Assembly (NCBI GenBank): GCA_020060765.1
Contig: JAGUZQ010000120.1
Span: 1-64,000 of the forward strand
DNA length: 64,000 nucleotides
DNA from: Planctomycetota bacterium
GTDB lineage: Bacteria; Planctomycetota; SZUA-567
Direction: 5' to 3'
This document shows positions 8,696-16,187 of this stretch, piece after piece. The notes under the pieces are model-generated. The model had not been told where the DNA came from, did no database searches, and saw only the letters and a list, made by a program, of their open reading frames with translations. Position 1 is the stretch's first letter. Each line of letters opens with the position of its first letter. Both the position numbers and the translations under genes were made by a program.

Positions 8696-9676
8696 AACGA
8701 GCAATATCAGACTATAGCCAGGGCGTTGAGCGAGGAAATCGCAGGCGGCAGATATAGCGCCGAAACGCCGCTGCCATGCCGGACCGAATTGGCGCGGCAA
8801 TTCAAGGTCGCGCGCGCCACGGTTGACCGCAGCATCAGGCTGCTGGTGAAAAAAGGCGTTTTAACCAGCCGACGCGGGGCAGGGACTTTTATCGCTCAAA
8901 ACGAGCAGCGGCATTCCATCGTTTTTGTCGGTCTGCCGCAGCGCGATGACCGGATTCCGCCCTGCCCTCCCCACCGGCTGTCGTACCTCCCTTTCGACGC
9001 CTGCGCCACCCGCAGCGCCCGTCGGCGGCTGGAGGAATTCGACGGCATTGTCTGGAACATGCCAGACTTCGGCAGGATAGAATGGATGCGCGAATTCCAG
9101 GGGCGCGTACCGCAGATCGTGATCAACCGCCATCTGCCGGAATTCAACTACGTGTCCACGGATCACAAAGGCGCGATCCAGTCGGTGACCAGCCAGCGAC
9201 TGGCGCAATTGCCAGACGCAGTGCCGCTTTTCCTCACCACCCATTCGCCGGAAAACCGGGATATCGTGCAGCAGATGCGCATGGACGGTTTTGTCGCCGC
9301 CTGCCGGGACGCGGGGAGGTTTTACGAAATCGTCGTGCTGCCCGGGGAATTCGAGCAGAAAAAAAACGTCCTGGCCGAACGCGCAAAACCGCACGCAGGA
9401 AAAATGCTGCTGCTGGTTTCCTCGGCTCTCGCCAATACCGGCGCGGTCGTGTCTTGGGTCGGCGAACAGAAATTACGCTGGGGCGAGGAAATTTTCTATT
9501 CCGATTTCGACAACAACTATCCGGAAAACGTCTTCGGCTTCCAGGTCACTTCGTTTCTGCAGGATTTTCCCCTGCTGATAACGGAAGGAGTAAAAAGGCT
9601 GGTCGAACTGATCGAGAAAAAGCGCGAATCGGCACAGGTGCTGATTCCGCCCAAAAGGGTTGACGGGAGAACGTGA
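8693..9676 (+). CDS. GntR-type winged-helix regulator with LacI-like ligand domain
   Basis: A 327-residue transcription factor. Residues 1-68 form a GntR winged helix-turn-helix (ISEE-type helix, CRTELARQFKVARATVDRSIRLL, then GAGTFIA wing end). The remaining roughly 250 residues look like a periplasmic-binding-protein-type ligand domain as in LacI family regulators, ending near residue 315. Such GntR-LacI hybrids usually sense sugars. It heads a co-directional set of a hydrolase-like gene and two oxidoreductases and probably controls them and itself through the repeats around its start. The effector is unknown. Confidence 0.82.
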   Translation: MNEQYQTIARALSEEIAGGRYSAETPLPCRTELARQFKVARATVDRSIRLLVKKGVLTSRRGAGTFIAQNEQRHSIVFVGLPQRDDRIPPCPPHRLSYLPFDACATRSARRRLEEFDGIVWNMPDFGRIEWMREFQGRVPQIVINRHLPEFNYVSTDHKGAIQSVTSQRLAQLPDAVPLFLTTHSPENRDIVQQMRMDGFVAACRDAGRFYEIVVLPGEFEQKKNVLAERAKPHAGKMLLLVSSALANTGAVVSWVGEQKLRWGEEIFYSDFDNNYPENVFGFQVTSFLQDFPLLITEGVKRLVELIEKKRESAQVLIPPKRVDGRT

Positions 9677-9713
9677 TCCACGGCCTGGAAGGACTTTCGG
9701 GAAAGGGTTGAAA

Positions 9714-10688
9714 ATGAACCGCATCTGGTGGACATGGGATTTGCGCATGCGCTGGCACTGGGGCTTCTGCCGTTCGCACGAATCTTTCGTCGCCAATTAC
9801 AAGACACTGCTCGACGCCGCCCACCGCTACAGCGTCGAGGCGGTGGTCATATGGGGCTTTTTGCGCGATGAACACGGCGGCATCGATGCTGCCAAAGAGG
9901 TGCGCGAGCACGCGGAGAAGCGCGGCGTGCGCATCCTGCCCGGCTTCGGCGTAGACGATTATGGCGGCGCGTATTACGAAGGCTCCTCCCGATATGCCCT
10001 GGACAATTATCTGACAGAGCATCCGGAAGCGCAGGCGGTCGACAAAAACGGCAATCCGGCGACCCACCTCTGGCCGCCGATGGACACGAAGGCGCGGAAA
10101 AAGGCCTGCCCGTCGGACGGAAAAGTGCTGGACTATTACCGCGAGTCATTGGAATGGCTGCTCAGGGAATTTGACCTTGACGGCTTCCAGATCGAGCAGG
10201 GCGACAGCGGCCTGTGCTACTGCGACCGCTGCCGGGAGCGACAGCAGATCACCCACCTCGGCGAGCGGACATCTGTTTCCGACGGCGCCAGGCGCATCGG
10301 CGCGGTGGTGAAACCGTTTCTGGAAAAGCAGGACGACCTGCTGATCGTGAGCGAAACCTACCTGGGAATGAGTAAGGAAGAGCTGGAGACAATCGCGTCG
10401 GCACTGCCCGACTATCCCGAAGGCATAACGCTGTCGTGGCAGCTTTACGACGACGGCAGGATGAAGGTCGACGAGGGCGTCAAAAGTCCGCGCCCGCACG
10501 GCGTGGCGGCTCTGCGCACCAACAGCGACGTCTTCTACGGCGTGAGGGAGGACGGCAAAAACATCGCCGAGGCCTTGCGGCGCTCGAAAGCCGCGGGGCT
10601 GGACTGGACCTATATCTACGGCGAACACCCGGACGACCGTCCGGTTGTCCGCGATAATTACGAGGCGTGGTACCGGCATTCCGTTTGA
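9714..10688 (+). CDS. Putative TIM-barrel glycoside hydrolase-like protein
   Basis: A 324-residue protein with no signal peptide. Repeating beta-alpha segments (VEAVVIWGFL, GVRILPGFGV, DGFQIEQGDSG, DLLIVSETYLG, ITLSWQLYDDG) suggest a TIM barrel. Candidate catalytic acids are the Glu in FQIEQGD and in VSETYLG. A CYCDRCRE motif adjoins the first. I do not assign a numbered glycosidase family. The ATG at 9714 is preceded by GAAAGGG; an in-frame ATG at 9660 lies inside the regulator gene and lacks a ribosome binding site. The context (GntR regulator upstream, Gfo/Idh/MocA enzymes downstream) points to catabolism of an unusual sugar or sugar acid. Confidence 0.55.
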   Translation: MNRIWWTWDLRMRWHWGFCRSHESFVANYKTLLDAAHRYSVEAVVIWGFLRDEHGGIDAAKEVREHAEKRGVRILPGFGVDDYGGAYYEGSSRYALDNYLTEHPEAQAVDKNGNPATHLWPPMDTKARKKACPSDGKVLDYYRESLEWLLREFDLDGFQIEQGDSGLCYCDRCRERQQITHLGERTSVSDGARRIGAVVKPFLEKQDDLLIVSETYLGMSKEELETIASALPDYPEGITLSWQLYDDGRMKVDEGVKSPRPHGVAALRTNSDVFYGVREDGKNIAEALRRSKAAGLDWTYIYGEHPDDRPVVRDNYEAWYRHSV

Positions 10689-10739
10689 TTTTTTTGCAGG
10701 CGCGGGCGCGTCTGCATCGTTTTCACAAAGGGGAAACAA

Positions 10740-11819
10740 ATGTCACAGAAGAGAATCAAGGTTGGCGTAATGGGACAGGGTCGCAGCGGGTTCAACATTC
10801 ACATACACTGGTTACGGCAGGCGCAGAAGCAGTACGAGATTGTGGCTGTGGCGGATCACATTCCGGGACGGTGCGACGAATCGGTCAAGGAATTCGGCTG
10901 CAAGGCTTACAAGGATTACCGCGACATGCTCAAGGACAAGAATGTGGAGCTGTTCGTTAACGCCCTCCCCAGCGTACTGCATCCGCAGGGAACCATCGAC
11001 GCATTCAAGAGTGGTCGTCATGTGCTGTCCGAAAAACCCCTGGCAGCCAAAGTGAAGGATTTCGACCGGATGGTGGAGGCCGCGAACAAGGCGAAGAAAA
11101 AGCTGTTCCCCTTCCAGAACTCACGCTTTTATCCCTTCTTCCAGAAAATGCTGGAAATCATCGACTCCGGCGTATTGGGCGAGATCGTGCATATTCGCAG
11201 CAGCTGGAGCGGGTTCCAGCGCCGCAACGACTGGCAGACCAGGCAGGAACTTTTGGGTGGAAATCTGCTCAACACCGGCCCGCACCCGATGGATCACGCC
11301 ATCGTCCTCTTCGGCAAGCGCAAGCCCAGCGTCTTCTGCCAGATGAAGGCGATCAACACCGCGGGCGACGCCAACGATTTCTGCGCCGTCACCCTCTATG
11401 GCAAAAACGCACCGGTGATAGAAGTGCTGCTCAGTTCGTACCAAGCCTATCCGCAAGGCGAGCAGTATTGCGTCAGTGGCACCCTCGGCGGCCTGACCGG
11501 CGGCCCGGCGGGGTTGAAATGGAAATACTTCGATCCGAAGAAACACCCCAAGCCGAAGCTCATGCCGGGCTGGTCGGAAGATCGCGGTTATTGCGCCGAG
11601 AAAATCAATTGGGTAGAGAAAAGTTGGGAACAGAAAGGCGACGCCTCCGATTTCAGTCCCAATTCAAGAGGGGTTTATGATAACATGTACGATGTACTGG
11701 TCAACAAGGGCAAGCGCATCATCCAGCTTGACGAGGTGCGGCGACAGATCGAGGTCATGGAGGAATGCCACCGCCAGAACCGGCTGCCCCGGAAGACCAA
11801 GTTCACGAAAAAGCTATAG
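10740..11819 (+). CDS. Gfo/Idh/MocA family NAD(P)-dependent oxidoreductase
   Basis: A 359-residue oxidoreductase. The N-terminal Rossmann fold has VGVMGQGRSGFNIHIHWL (glycine-rich loop) and ALPSVLHPQ, followed by the family's LSEKPLAAKVKDFDRM (the EKP lysine region). A TGPHPMDHAIVLFG segment provides the catalytic-site histidine region. Length is normal for the family, whose members oxidise or reduce cyclic polyols and sugars. AAAGGGGA precedes the ATG. It lies about 50 bases after the hydrolase-like gene and 80 before a second family member, suggesting one transcription unit. Confidence 0.88.
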   Translation: MSQKRIKVGVMGQGRSGFNIHIHWLRQAQKQYEIVAVADHIPGRCDESVKEFGCKAYKDYRDMLKDKNVELFVNALPSVLHPQGTIDAFKSGRHVLSEKPLAAKVKDFDRMVEAANKAKKKLFPFQNSRFYPFFQKMLEIIDSGVLGEIVHIRSSWSGFQRRNDWQTRQELLGGNLLNTGPHPMDHAIVLFGKRKPSVFCQMKAINTAGDANDFCAVTLYGKNAPVIEVLLSSYQAYPQGEQYCVSGTLGGLTGGPAGLKWKYFDPKKHPKPKLMPGWSEDRGYCAEKINWVEKSWEQKGDASDFSPNSRGVYDNMYDVLVNKGKRIIQLDEVRRQIEVMEECHRQNRLPRKTKFTKKL

Positions 11820-11899
11820 CGGTATTGACAAAACCGGCAAAAGCGCGAAGCTATAGCTTGGCTTTGTGATCGGCATATTTCTGACAGAAGGGAGTTATC

Positions 11900-12799
11900 G
11901 TGGCGGCAGAACTGAAAATCGGTATTATCGGCCTGGACACCAGCCATACCGTGGCATTTACCAAACAAATGCAGGGAGACGTGCCAGCCGAACAGCGGAT
12001 TGACGGAATGCGCGTGGCCAAGGCCATGCGGTTCCCCTCCGCCTTCCAGAGCGAAGAGGGGCAGGACGGGCGGCAGAAAGAGATGGAGGCGATGGGCGTG
12101 AAAATGGCCTCGTCCGTGGCCGAAACCGTCGACGGCATGGACGCGGTCTTTCTGGAAATCAACGACCCGGCCTTGCATCTGAAATATTTCGAGCAGGTCG
12201 CGGGGCTGGGCTTGCCGGTTTTTATCGACAAGCCGCTAGCGGGAAACCTGGCCGAAGGCAAAAAGATTTACGACCTGGCCAAGAGCAAGGGCACTAAGGT
12301 CTGGAGCAGCAGTTCTCTCCGCTTTTTCGAAAGCATTGTCGCCGCGTGTAAAAAAGTACCTGAAGCCAAATTCTGTAACGTGTACGGCCCTCTGGGAAAG
12401 GCGGCCGTGGGCAGCGATTTGGTCTGGTACGGGGTACACACCTTCGAGATGATGGCGACGGTGATGGGCCTGGGTGCGAAAAGCGTGTTCGTCCGCGAGG
12501 ATGACTGCGGCGTGGTGGCGACCGTTCACTACGGCGAGGGTCGGCGCGCGGTGGCCGAGTGCATCAAGGGTGCCTGGAAGTATGGCGGCCGGGCGCAGGG
12601 CGAGGGAGACTCCCCTGTCGAAAACTTCGGCCTTGTCTCTGGAGAAATTCTCTATTACTATCTGCTCAAGGAACTGCGCATCTTCCTGCAAAAAGGAACC
12701 ATTCCCGTGCCGATGGAAACCACGCTGGAAATCCAGGCCATCATGGACGCGGCCGAGCGCAGCCTTGTCAGCAGCAGGGAGGAAAAGCTGGCGCTGTAA
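11900..12799 (+). CDS. Gfo/Idh/MocA-like oxidoreductase (second copy, divergent)
   Basis: A 299-residue protein, shorter than the preceding paralogue. The Rossmann start is IGIIGLDTSHTVAFTKQM, in which the usual glycine-rich loop GxGxxG is replaced by GLDTSH, so cofactor binding may differ. FIDKPLAGNLAEGKKIYDLA keeps the family KP motif. The C-terminal half is compact. The start is a GTG with AGGGAG seven bases upstream. It is the last gene of the cluster, which is closed by a strong terminator. Function is assumed related to the adjacent sugar enzymes. Confidence 0.78.
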   Translation: MAAELKIGIIGLDTSHTVAFTKQMQGDVPAEQRIDGMRVAKAMRFPSAFQSEEGQDGRQKEMEAMGVKMASSVAETVDGMDAVFLEINDPALHLKYFEQVAGLGLPVFIDKPLAGNLAEGKKIYDLAKSKGTKVWSSSSLRFFESIVAACKKVPEAKFCNVYGPLGKAAVGSDLVWYGVHTFEMMATVMGLGAKSVFVREDDCGVVATVHYGEGRRAVAECIKGAWKYGGRAQGEGDSPVENFGLVSGEILYYYLLKELRIFLQKGTIPVPMETTLEIQAIMDAAERSLVSSREEKLAL

Positions 12800-12817
12800 C
12801 CAAATATTCTTCAAAAC

Positions 12818-12848
12818 AAAAACGGCCGCAGGTTGCGGCCGTTTTTTG
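12818..12848 (+). terminator. Strong rho-independent terminator
   Basis: Perfect 12-base stem (AAAACGGCCGCA with its complement), three-base loop and a T run. It closes the GntR/oxidoreductase unit and abuts the next promoter. Confidence 0.93.
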
Positions 12849-12876
12849 TTGCCACCGTACCGTTGGGGTTTACAAT
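12849..12876 (+). promoter_or_regulatory. Sigma70-type promoter for the EpsI-like gene
   Basis: -35 TTGCCA (12849-12854), 16-base spacer, -10 TACAAT (12871-12876), placed directly after the terminator T run. Confidence 0.5.
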
Positions 12877-12902
12877 GAAATCTGGCTGTGGCGGAGAAGT
12901 GC

Positions 12903-13538
12903 ATGAGCGGGAAAATCTTGGTGCTGGCGTGGCTGGTGGTAGCGTGCGCATTGCCTGAGTTCGTAGCCTGGCGGGAACCGGTGCCGCAGGGCGCACCGCT
13001 GGCTGCGCTGCCGTACAAGTCGGGAAATTGGCAAGGAATCGACTCGAAGTTACGACCCGAACAGACTCTGTTGCAGGCGGTGGGCGGGAAGTATGACGAC
13101 CAGATTTTCCGGATTTATAAAAATCCCGCCGGGCTGGAAATCGAGGCGCAGATTTTCTACTGCGCCACCCGCCGCCCGCATAACCGGCTGACGACTTCGC
13201 TGAATTTCGTCAACTGCCTGCACGGCGGTTACCAGCAGGTGGCGCTGACGACCCTGGCGTTGAAGCCGGATTTGCCGGTGGGTTACATTGTCGTGCGGAA
13301 AGGCGAGGCTGCCGCAGCGTTAATGTACTGGCTGCAATCTCCCGGCAAGACTTCCGCCGACGGGTTTTCCCACGCGCTCTGGCAGTACGAACAGAATCTG
13401 CAACTTTCGCGCGCCGACGGCTGTTTCGTGAAATTGGCGGTCGCGGGCGAGCGCACTCCGGAGAAAGAGGCGGCGCTGGCGGAGTTGGCTAAACTGCTGC
13501 ACGGAAAAATCGAAACCTGGCTGCTAGCGCGTAAATGA
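12903..13538 (+). CDS. EpsI-like exosortase-associated protein (DUF3485-like)
   Basis: A 211-residue protein with an N-terminal membrane anchor or signal (about residues 4-20). A body follows that matches the EpsI pattern: a GNWQGID Trp motif, a Tyr-rich YDDQIFRIYKN stretch, an IFYCATRR strand and a conserved HGGYQ where canonical members have a Cys/Gly/His cluster. EpsI proteins accompany or are fused to exosortases and act in the cell envelope. The exosortase at 42138-43040 lacks an EpsI domain, so this could be its separated partner. The start is ATG 12903 with GGCGGAGA upstream. The gene converges on the AraC gene with a ten-base gap. Confidence 0.68.
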   Translation: MSGKILVLAWLVVACALPEFVAWREPVPQGAPLAALPYKSGNWQGIDSKLRPEQTLLQAVGGKYDDQIFRIYKNPAGLEIEAQIFYCATRRPHNRLTTSLNFVNCLHGGYQQVALTTLALKPDLPVGYIVVRKGEAAAALMYWLQSPGKTSADGFSHALWQYEQNLQLSRADGCFVKLAVAGERTPEKEAALAELAKLLHGKIETWLLARK

Positions 13539-13548
13539 CGCGGGGCAT

Positions 13549-14355
13549 TCAGATTCTTTCCCGGAACTGGCGGGGGGAGAGGCCGGTCGCCTTTCTGATC
13601 ATCCGCGAAAAATAATTCGGATCGGTATAGCCGCAACTCCGCGCTATTTCCGCCACCGGGCGATCGGTCTGCTTCAGCAGCGACAGCGCATTCTGCACCC
13701 GCAGATTGGAGATATATTCCACCGGCGCGAGGCCGACGATTTCGGCAAAACGCCGGGTGAAACTGCTGCGGTGGAGGCGCAGGCGATAGGCCAGCGCCTC
13801 CACTCCCAGCGCGGGATTGCCCCATTCCCGCTGCATGATTTCCCGCGCCTGCTGGATCAGCGGATCGGCGGTTTCAGGTTTCTTGCGCGAGGAAGCCAAC
13901 GCCAGCAGCCTGTAAGCGAGGGCGCTGGCGGCAATCTCTCCCGCCTCGCCGATATCGCCGATGGCTTTCGCCAGCGACTTGAACTCCTTCACTGGCGCGG
14001 GACCGACGTCGAAGATATCCGACGCCAGGCCGAAGGCAGTCGTGCAGGCGGAAGCCAGCGACCCGTCCATCGTCCACCAGCGGTATTCCCATTCGACATC
14101 CAGCGCGTAGACCCGGTGTTCCATACCGGGGAAATAGACCGCCACCTGCCCCGGATGCAGCGTCCGTTCCATTCCGTTCAACACCAGCGCGCCGTAACCC
14201 GACACACCCCAGAACACCTGCACGAAATGTTTCACCGCCACGTTATCGCGGTAACCTGGCTCCACCCGGTAATGCCCGACGCTGCGCGCGCCCAGCGGCA
14301 CCTCGGCGGCGGGAGAAGCGGTGGGGCGATAGAGCAGTTCTTTTTCGACAAACAT
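13549..14355 (-). CDS. AraC-family transcriptional regulator
   Basis: A 268-residue regulator. The N-terminal half is a cupin-type ligand domain (HPGQVAVYFPGMEHRVYAL). The C-terminal 100 residues carry the two AraC helix-turn-helix units, with VEALAYRLRLHRSSFTRRF, PVAEIARSCGYTDPNYFSRM and the terminal GLSPRQFRE signature. A GTG codon immediately precedes the ATG and could also serve as start. Transcribed divergently from the GH4 glycosidase gene across a 250-base gap, it most likely controls that gene in response to a sugar. Confidence 0.9.
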   Translation of the reverse strand: MFVEKELLYRPTASPAAEVPLGARSVGHYRVEPGYRDNVAVKHFVQVFWGVSGYGALVLNGMERTLHPGQVAVYFPGMEHRVYALDVEWEYRWWTMDGSLASACTTAFGLASDIFDVGPAPVKEFKSLAKAIGDIGEAGEIAASALAYRLLALASSRKKPETADPLIQQAREIMQREWGNPALGVEALAYRLRLHRSSFTRRFAEIVGLAPVEYISNLRVQNALSLLKQTDRPVAEIARSCGYTDPNYFSRMIRKATGLSPRQFRERI

Positions 14356-14358
14356 CAC

Positions 14359-14607
14359 AAAAGTCCAGAAAGTATCACGCCATTCCCCTTGTTTAGCTTT
14401 GATTATAGCGCATAATTAAGGCGTGAGTCAAACATTTTTGCAGGAAGGGACTAAGGCTCTGGTCGAATAATTCTCTTTTTGCCGTAAAGTTTTCGCAATC
14501 AGGGGTTATCGGCGTCGCGCCTCCAAAGGATTTTTCTTAGTCCCCTAGTCCCTTAGTCCCTCGGAGTATTACCGCAAGTTTTTGTCTATAATCGTCAGGA
14601 GAAAAAA
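14359..14607. promoter_or_regulatory. Divergent intergenic region between AraC regulator and GH4 genes
   Basis: The GH4 gene has a perfect -10 TATAAT at 14587-14592, but it sits too close to the ribosome binding site and lacks a good -35, so activator dependence is possible. A segment around 14445-14457 (AGGGACTAAGG) is inversely repeated in the block of AGTCCC repeats at about 14537-14562. These could be regulator sites; this is inference. Confidence 0.4.
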
Positions 14608-15984
14608 ATGTCAGGCCCCAAGGTTACGGTCATCGGCGCGGGAAGCTACTTTTTCGGCAAGCCTATCATTCACAAGATGGCGACCAGCCCTATCATGGAC
14701 GGCGGCACCCTGGCGCTGGTGGACACCAACAAGAAGGTGCTGGACACGATGATGGCGCTGGCAAAGCGGGTATTCGCCGCGACGAAGTGCAAGGTGAAAC
14801 TCGTCGGCTCCACCGACCGGAAGAAAGTCATGCAGGACAGCGATTTTCTGGTGCTGAGTTTTTCGCGCGACAACACCAAGTACCGCAAACTCGACACCGA
14901 AATCGCCGCGCGCCACGGCATCCGCATGTGCAGCAGCGACACCGTCGGCCCGGGCGGGGTTTTCCGCTGCCTGCGCGAGCTTCCGATCGCGGTGGATATC
15001 TGCAAGGACGCCGCCAGAATCTGCCCGCAGGCGTGGGTAATCAACTTCGTCAATCCCACCGCGGCGATGGGCATGGGGCTGCGCCGGTTCGCTTCCGAGG
15101 TGCGCAGTTTCGCCCTCTGCGATGGCAACCACGAACCTTACAATACCGTCCGCTGGTGCGTGATGGCGGGCCTGCTGCCTAAAGATGCGACCGCCATCCC
15201 GCCGCAGATGTGGCCGAAACTGGATCTGCGCATCGGCGGCATCAACCACTGCACCTGGGTGGTTAAATTCACCTACGCGGGCAAGGATATGCTGCCGACG
15301 CTCCGTCGGTTTTATGAAAAGCAGGCGCGGGAAGAGCAGAAAAATCCCGGCGAAAAGGCAAAACCCCGCTTCAATATCAACTATCTTGTCCAACTGTTTG
15401 ACCTCTACGGCGCCATTCCCACCGCCGTCAGCCATACCAAGGAATACGTCCCCTTCTTCCAGGGTTACGGCGTCAAACCCAACATGCCCGAACCGATACG
15501 CCTGTTCGACGCCGACAATCGGCAGGAGGAAATGGACGCCGCCTGGACGATTACCGAACAATATGCCAACGGCAAACTGCCGATGAAAAAATTCATGGAG
15601 CAGGTGCATAACGACCACGCCACCGACATTATCGAAAGCATGTGGGGGGGCTTGGGCAAGCAGTTCTATATCAACAGCCCCAGTAACGGCGCGGTTACCA
15701 ACCTCCAGCCTGACGCGTTCCTGGAACTGCGTTGCGACCTGGATATGCGCGGCCCCCGCCCGCAGCATTTCGGCGCCATGCCGCGCGGAATATTGGCCAT
15801 ACAGCAACAGATGATCGACACTCACGAATTGACCGCCGAAGCGGCCATGACCGGCGACCGCACTATCCTCCGCCGCGCCATGCTGACCGACCCGCTCTGC
15901 AACAACATCGCCGACGCCGACGCCTGCATCGAAGACCTGCTCGCGGCGGAAAAAGCGGTTCTGCCGAAATACTGGTACCGCTGA
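14608..15984 (+). CDS. Glycoside hydrolase family 4 (alpha-galactosidase/alpha-galacturonidase-like)
   Basis: A 458-residue enzyme. GH4 enzymes cleave glycosides by an NAD- and Mn-dependent redox mechanism. Seen here: an N-terminal VTVIGAGSYFFGKP dinucleotide loop, SDTVGPGGVFRCLRELP, INFVNPTAAMG and FALCDGNHEP (metal-binding Cys region), and GGINHCTWV (metal-binding His). The Cys-Asp-Gly and INH motifs fit GH4 members acting on non-phosphorylated substrates. A CAGGAGAA ribosome binding site precedes the ATG. The divergent AraC regulator is the likely controller. Exact substrate cannot be read from sequence. Confidence 0.9.
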   Translation: MSGPKVTVIGAGSYFFGKPIIHKMATSPIMDGGTLALVDTNKKVLDTMMALAKRVFAATKCKVKLVGSTDRKKVMQDSDFLVLSFSRDNTKYRKLDTEIAARHGIRMCSSDTVGPGGVFRCLRELPIAVDICKDAARICPQAWVINFVNPTAAMGMGLRRFASEVRSFALCDGNHEPYNTVRWCVMAGLLPKDATAIPPQMWPKLDLRIGGINHCTWVVKFTYAGKDMLPTLRRFYEKQAREEQKNPGEKAKPRFNINYLVQLFDLYGAIPTAVSHTKEYVPFFQGYGVKPNMPEPIRLFDADNRQEEMDAAWTITEQYANGKLPMKKFMEQVHNDHATDIIESMWGGLGKQFYINSPSNGAVTNLQPDAFLELRCDLDMRGPRPQHFGAMPRGILAIQQQMIDTHELTAEAAMTGDRTILRRAMLTDPLCNNIADADACIEDLLAAEKAVLPKYWYR

Positions 15985-16110
15985 TTGCGTGCCGGTGGCT
16001 GCGCCACTCGCATACTACGCTGCCGCGTTGAGGACGCACAAATTGTCCGCGCTCCCTTCGTTCGCGGTTTTGCGATAATTTTCGCGCACTAAAAACAGAT
16101 AGCAACTGGC

Positions 16111-16152
16111 GACCCCCTAACCCTCTCCCCCTCAGGGGGAGAGGGGATTTGT
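16111..16152. repeat. Dispersed palindromic repeat, family C, copy 2
   Basis: Nearly perfect hairpin (CCCTCTCCCCC arm, three-base loop, complementary arm), matching the element at 10-60. It lies between the convergent GH4 and terpene cyclase genes and may act as a bidirectional transcription barrier, though no T run follows. Confidence 0.75.
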
Positions 16153-16187
16153 TTCTCGTCTTGCAGCGCTTGCAGCAATGCCCAAAA

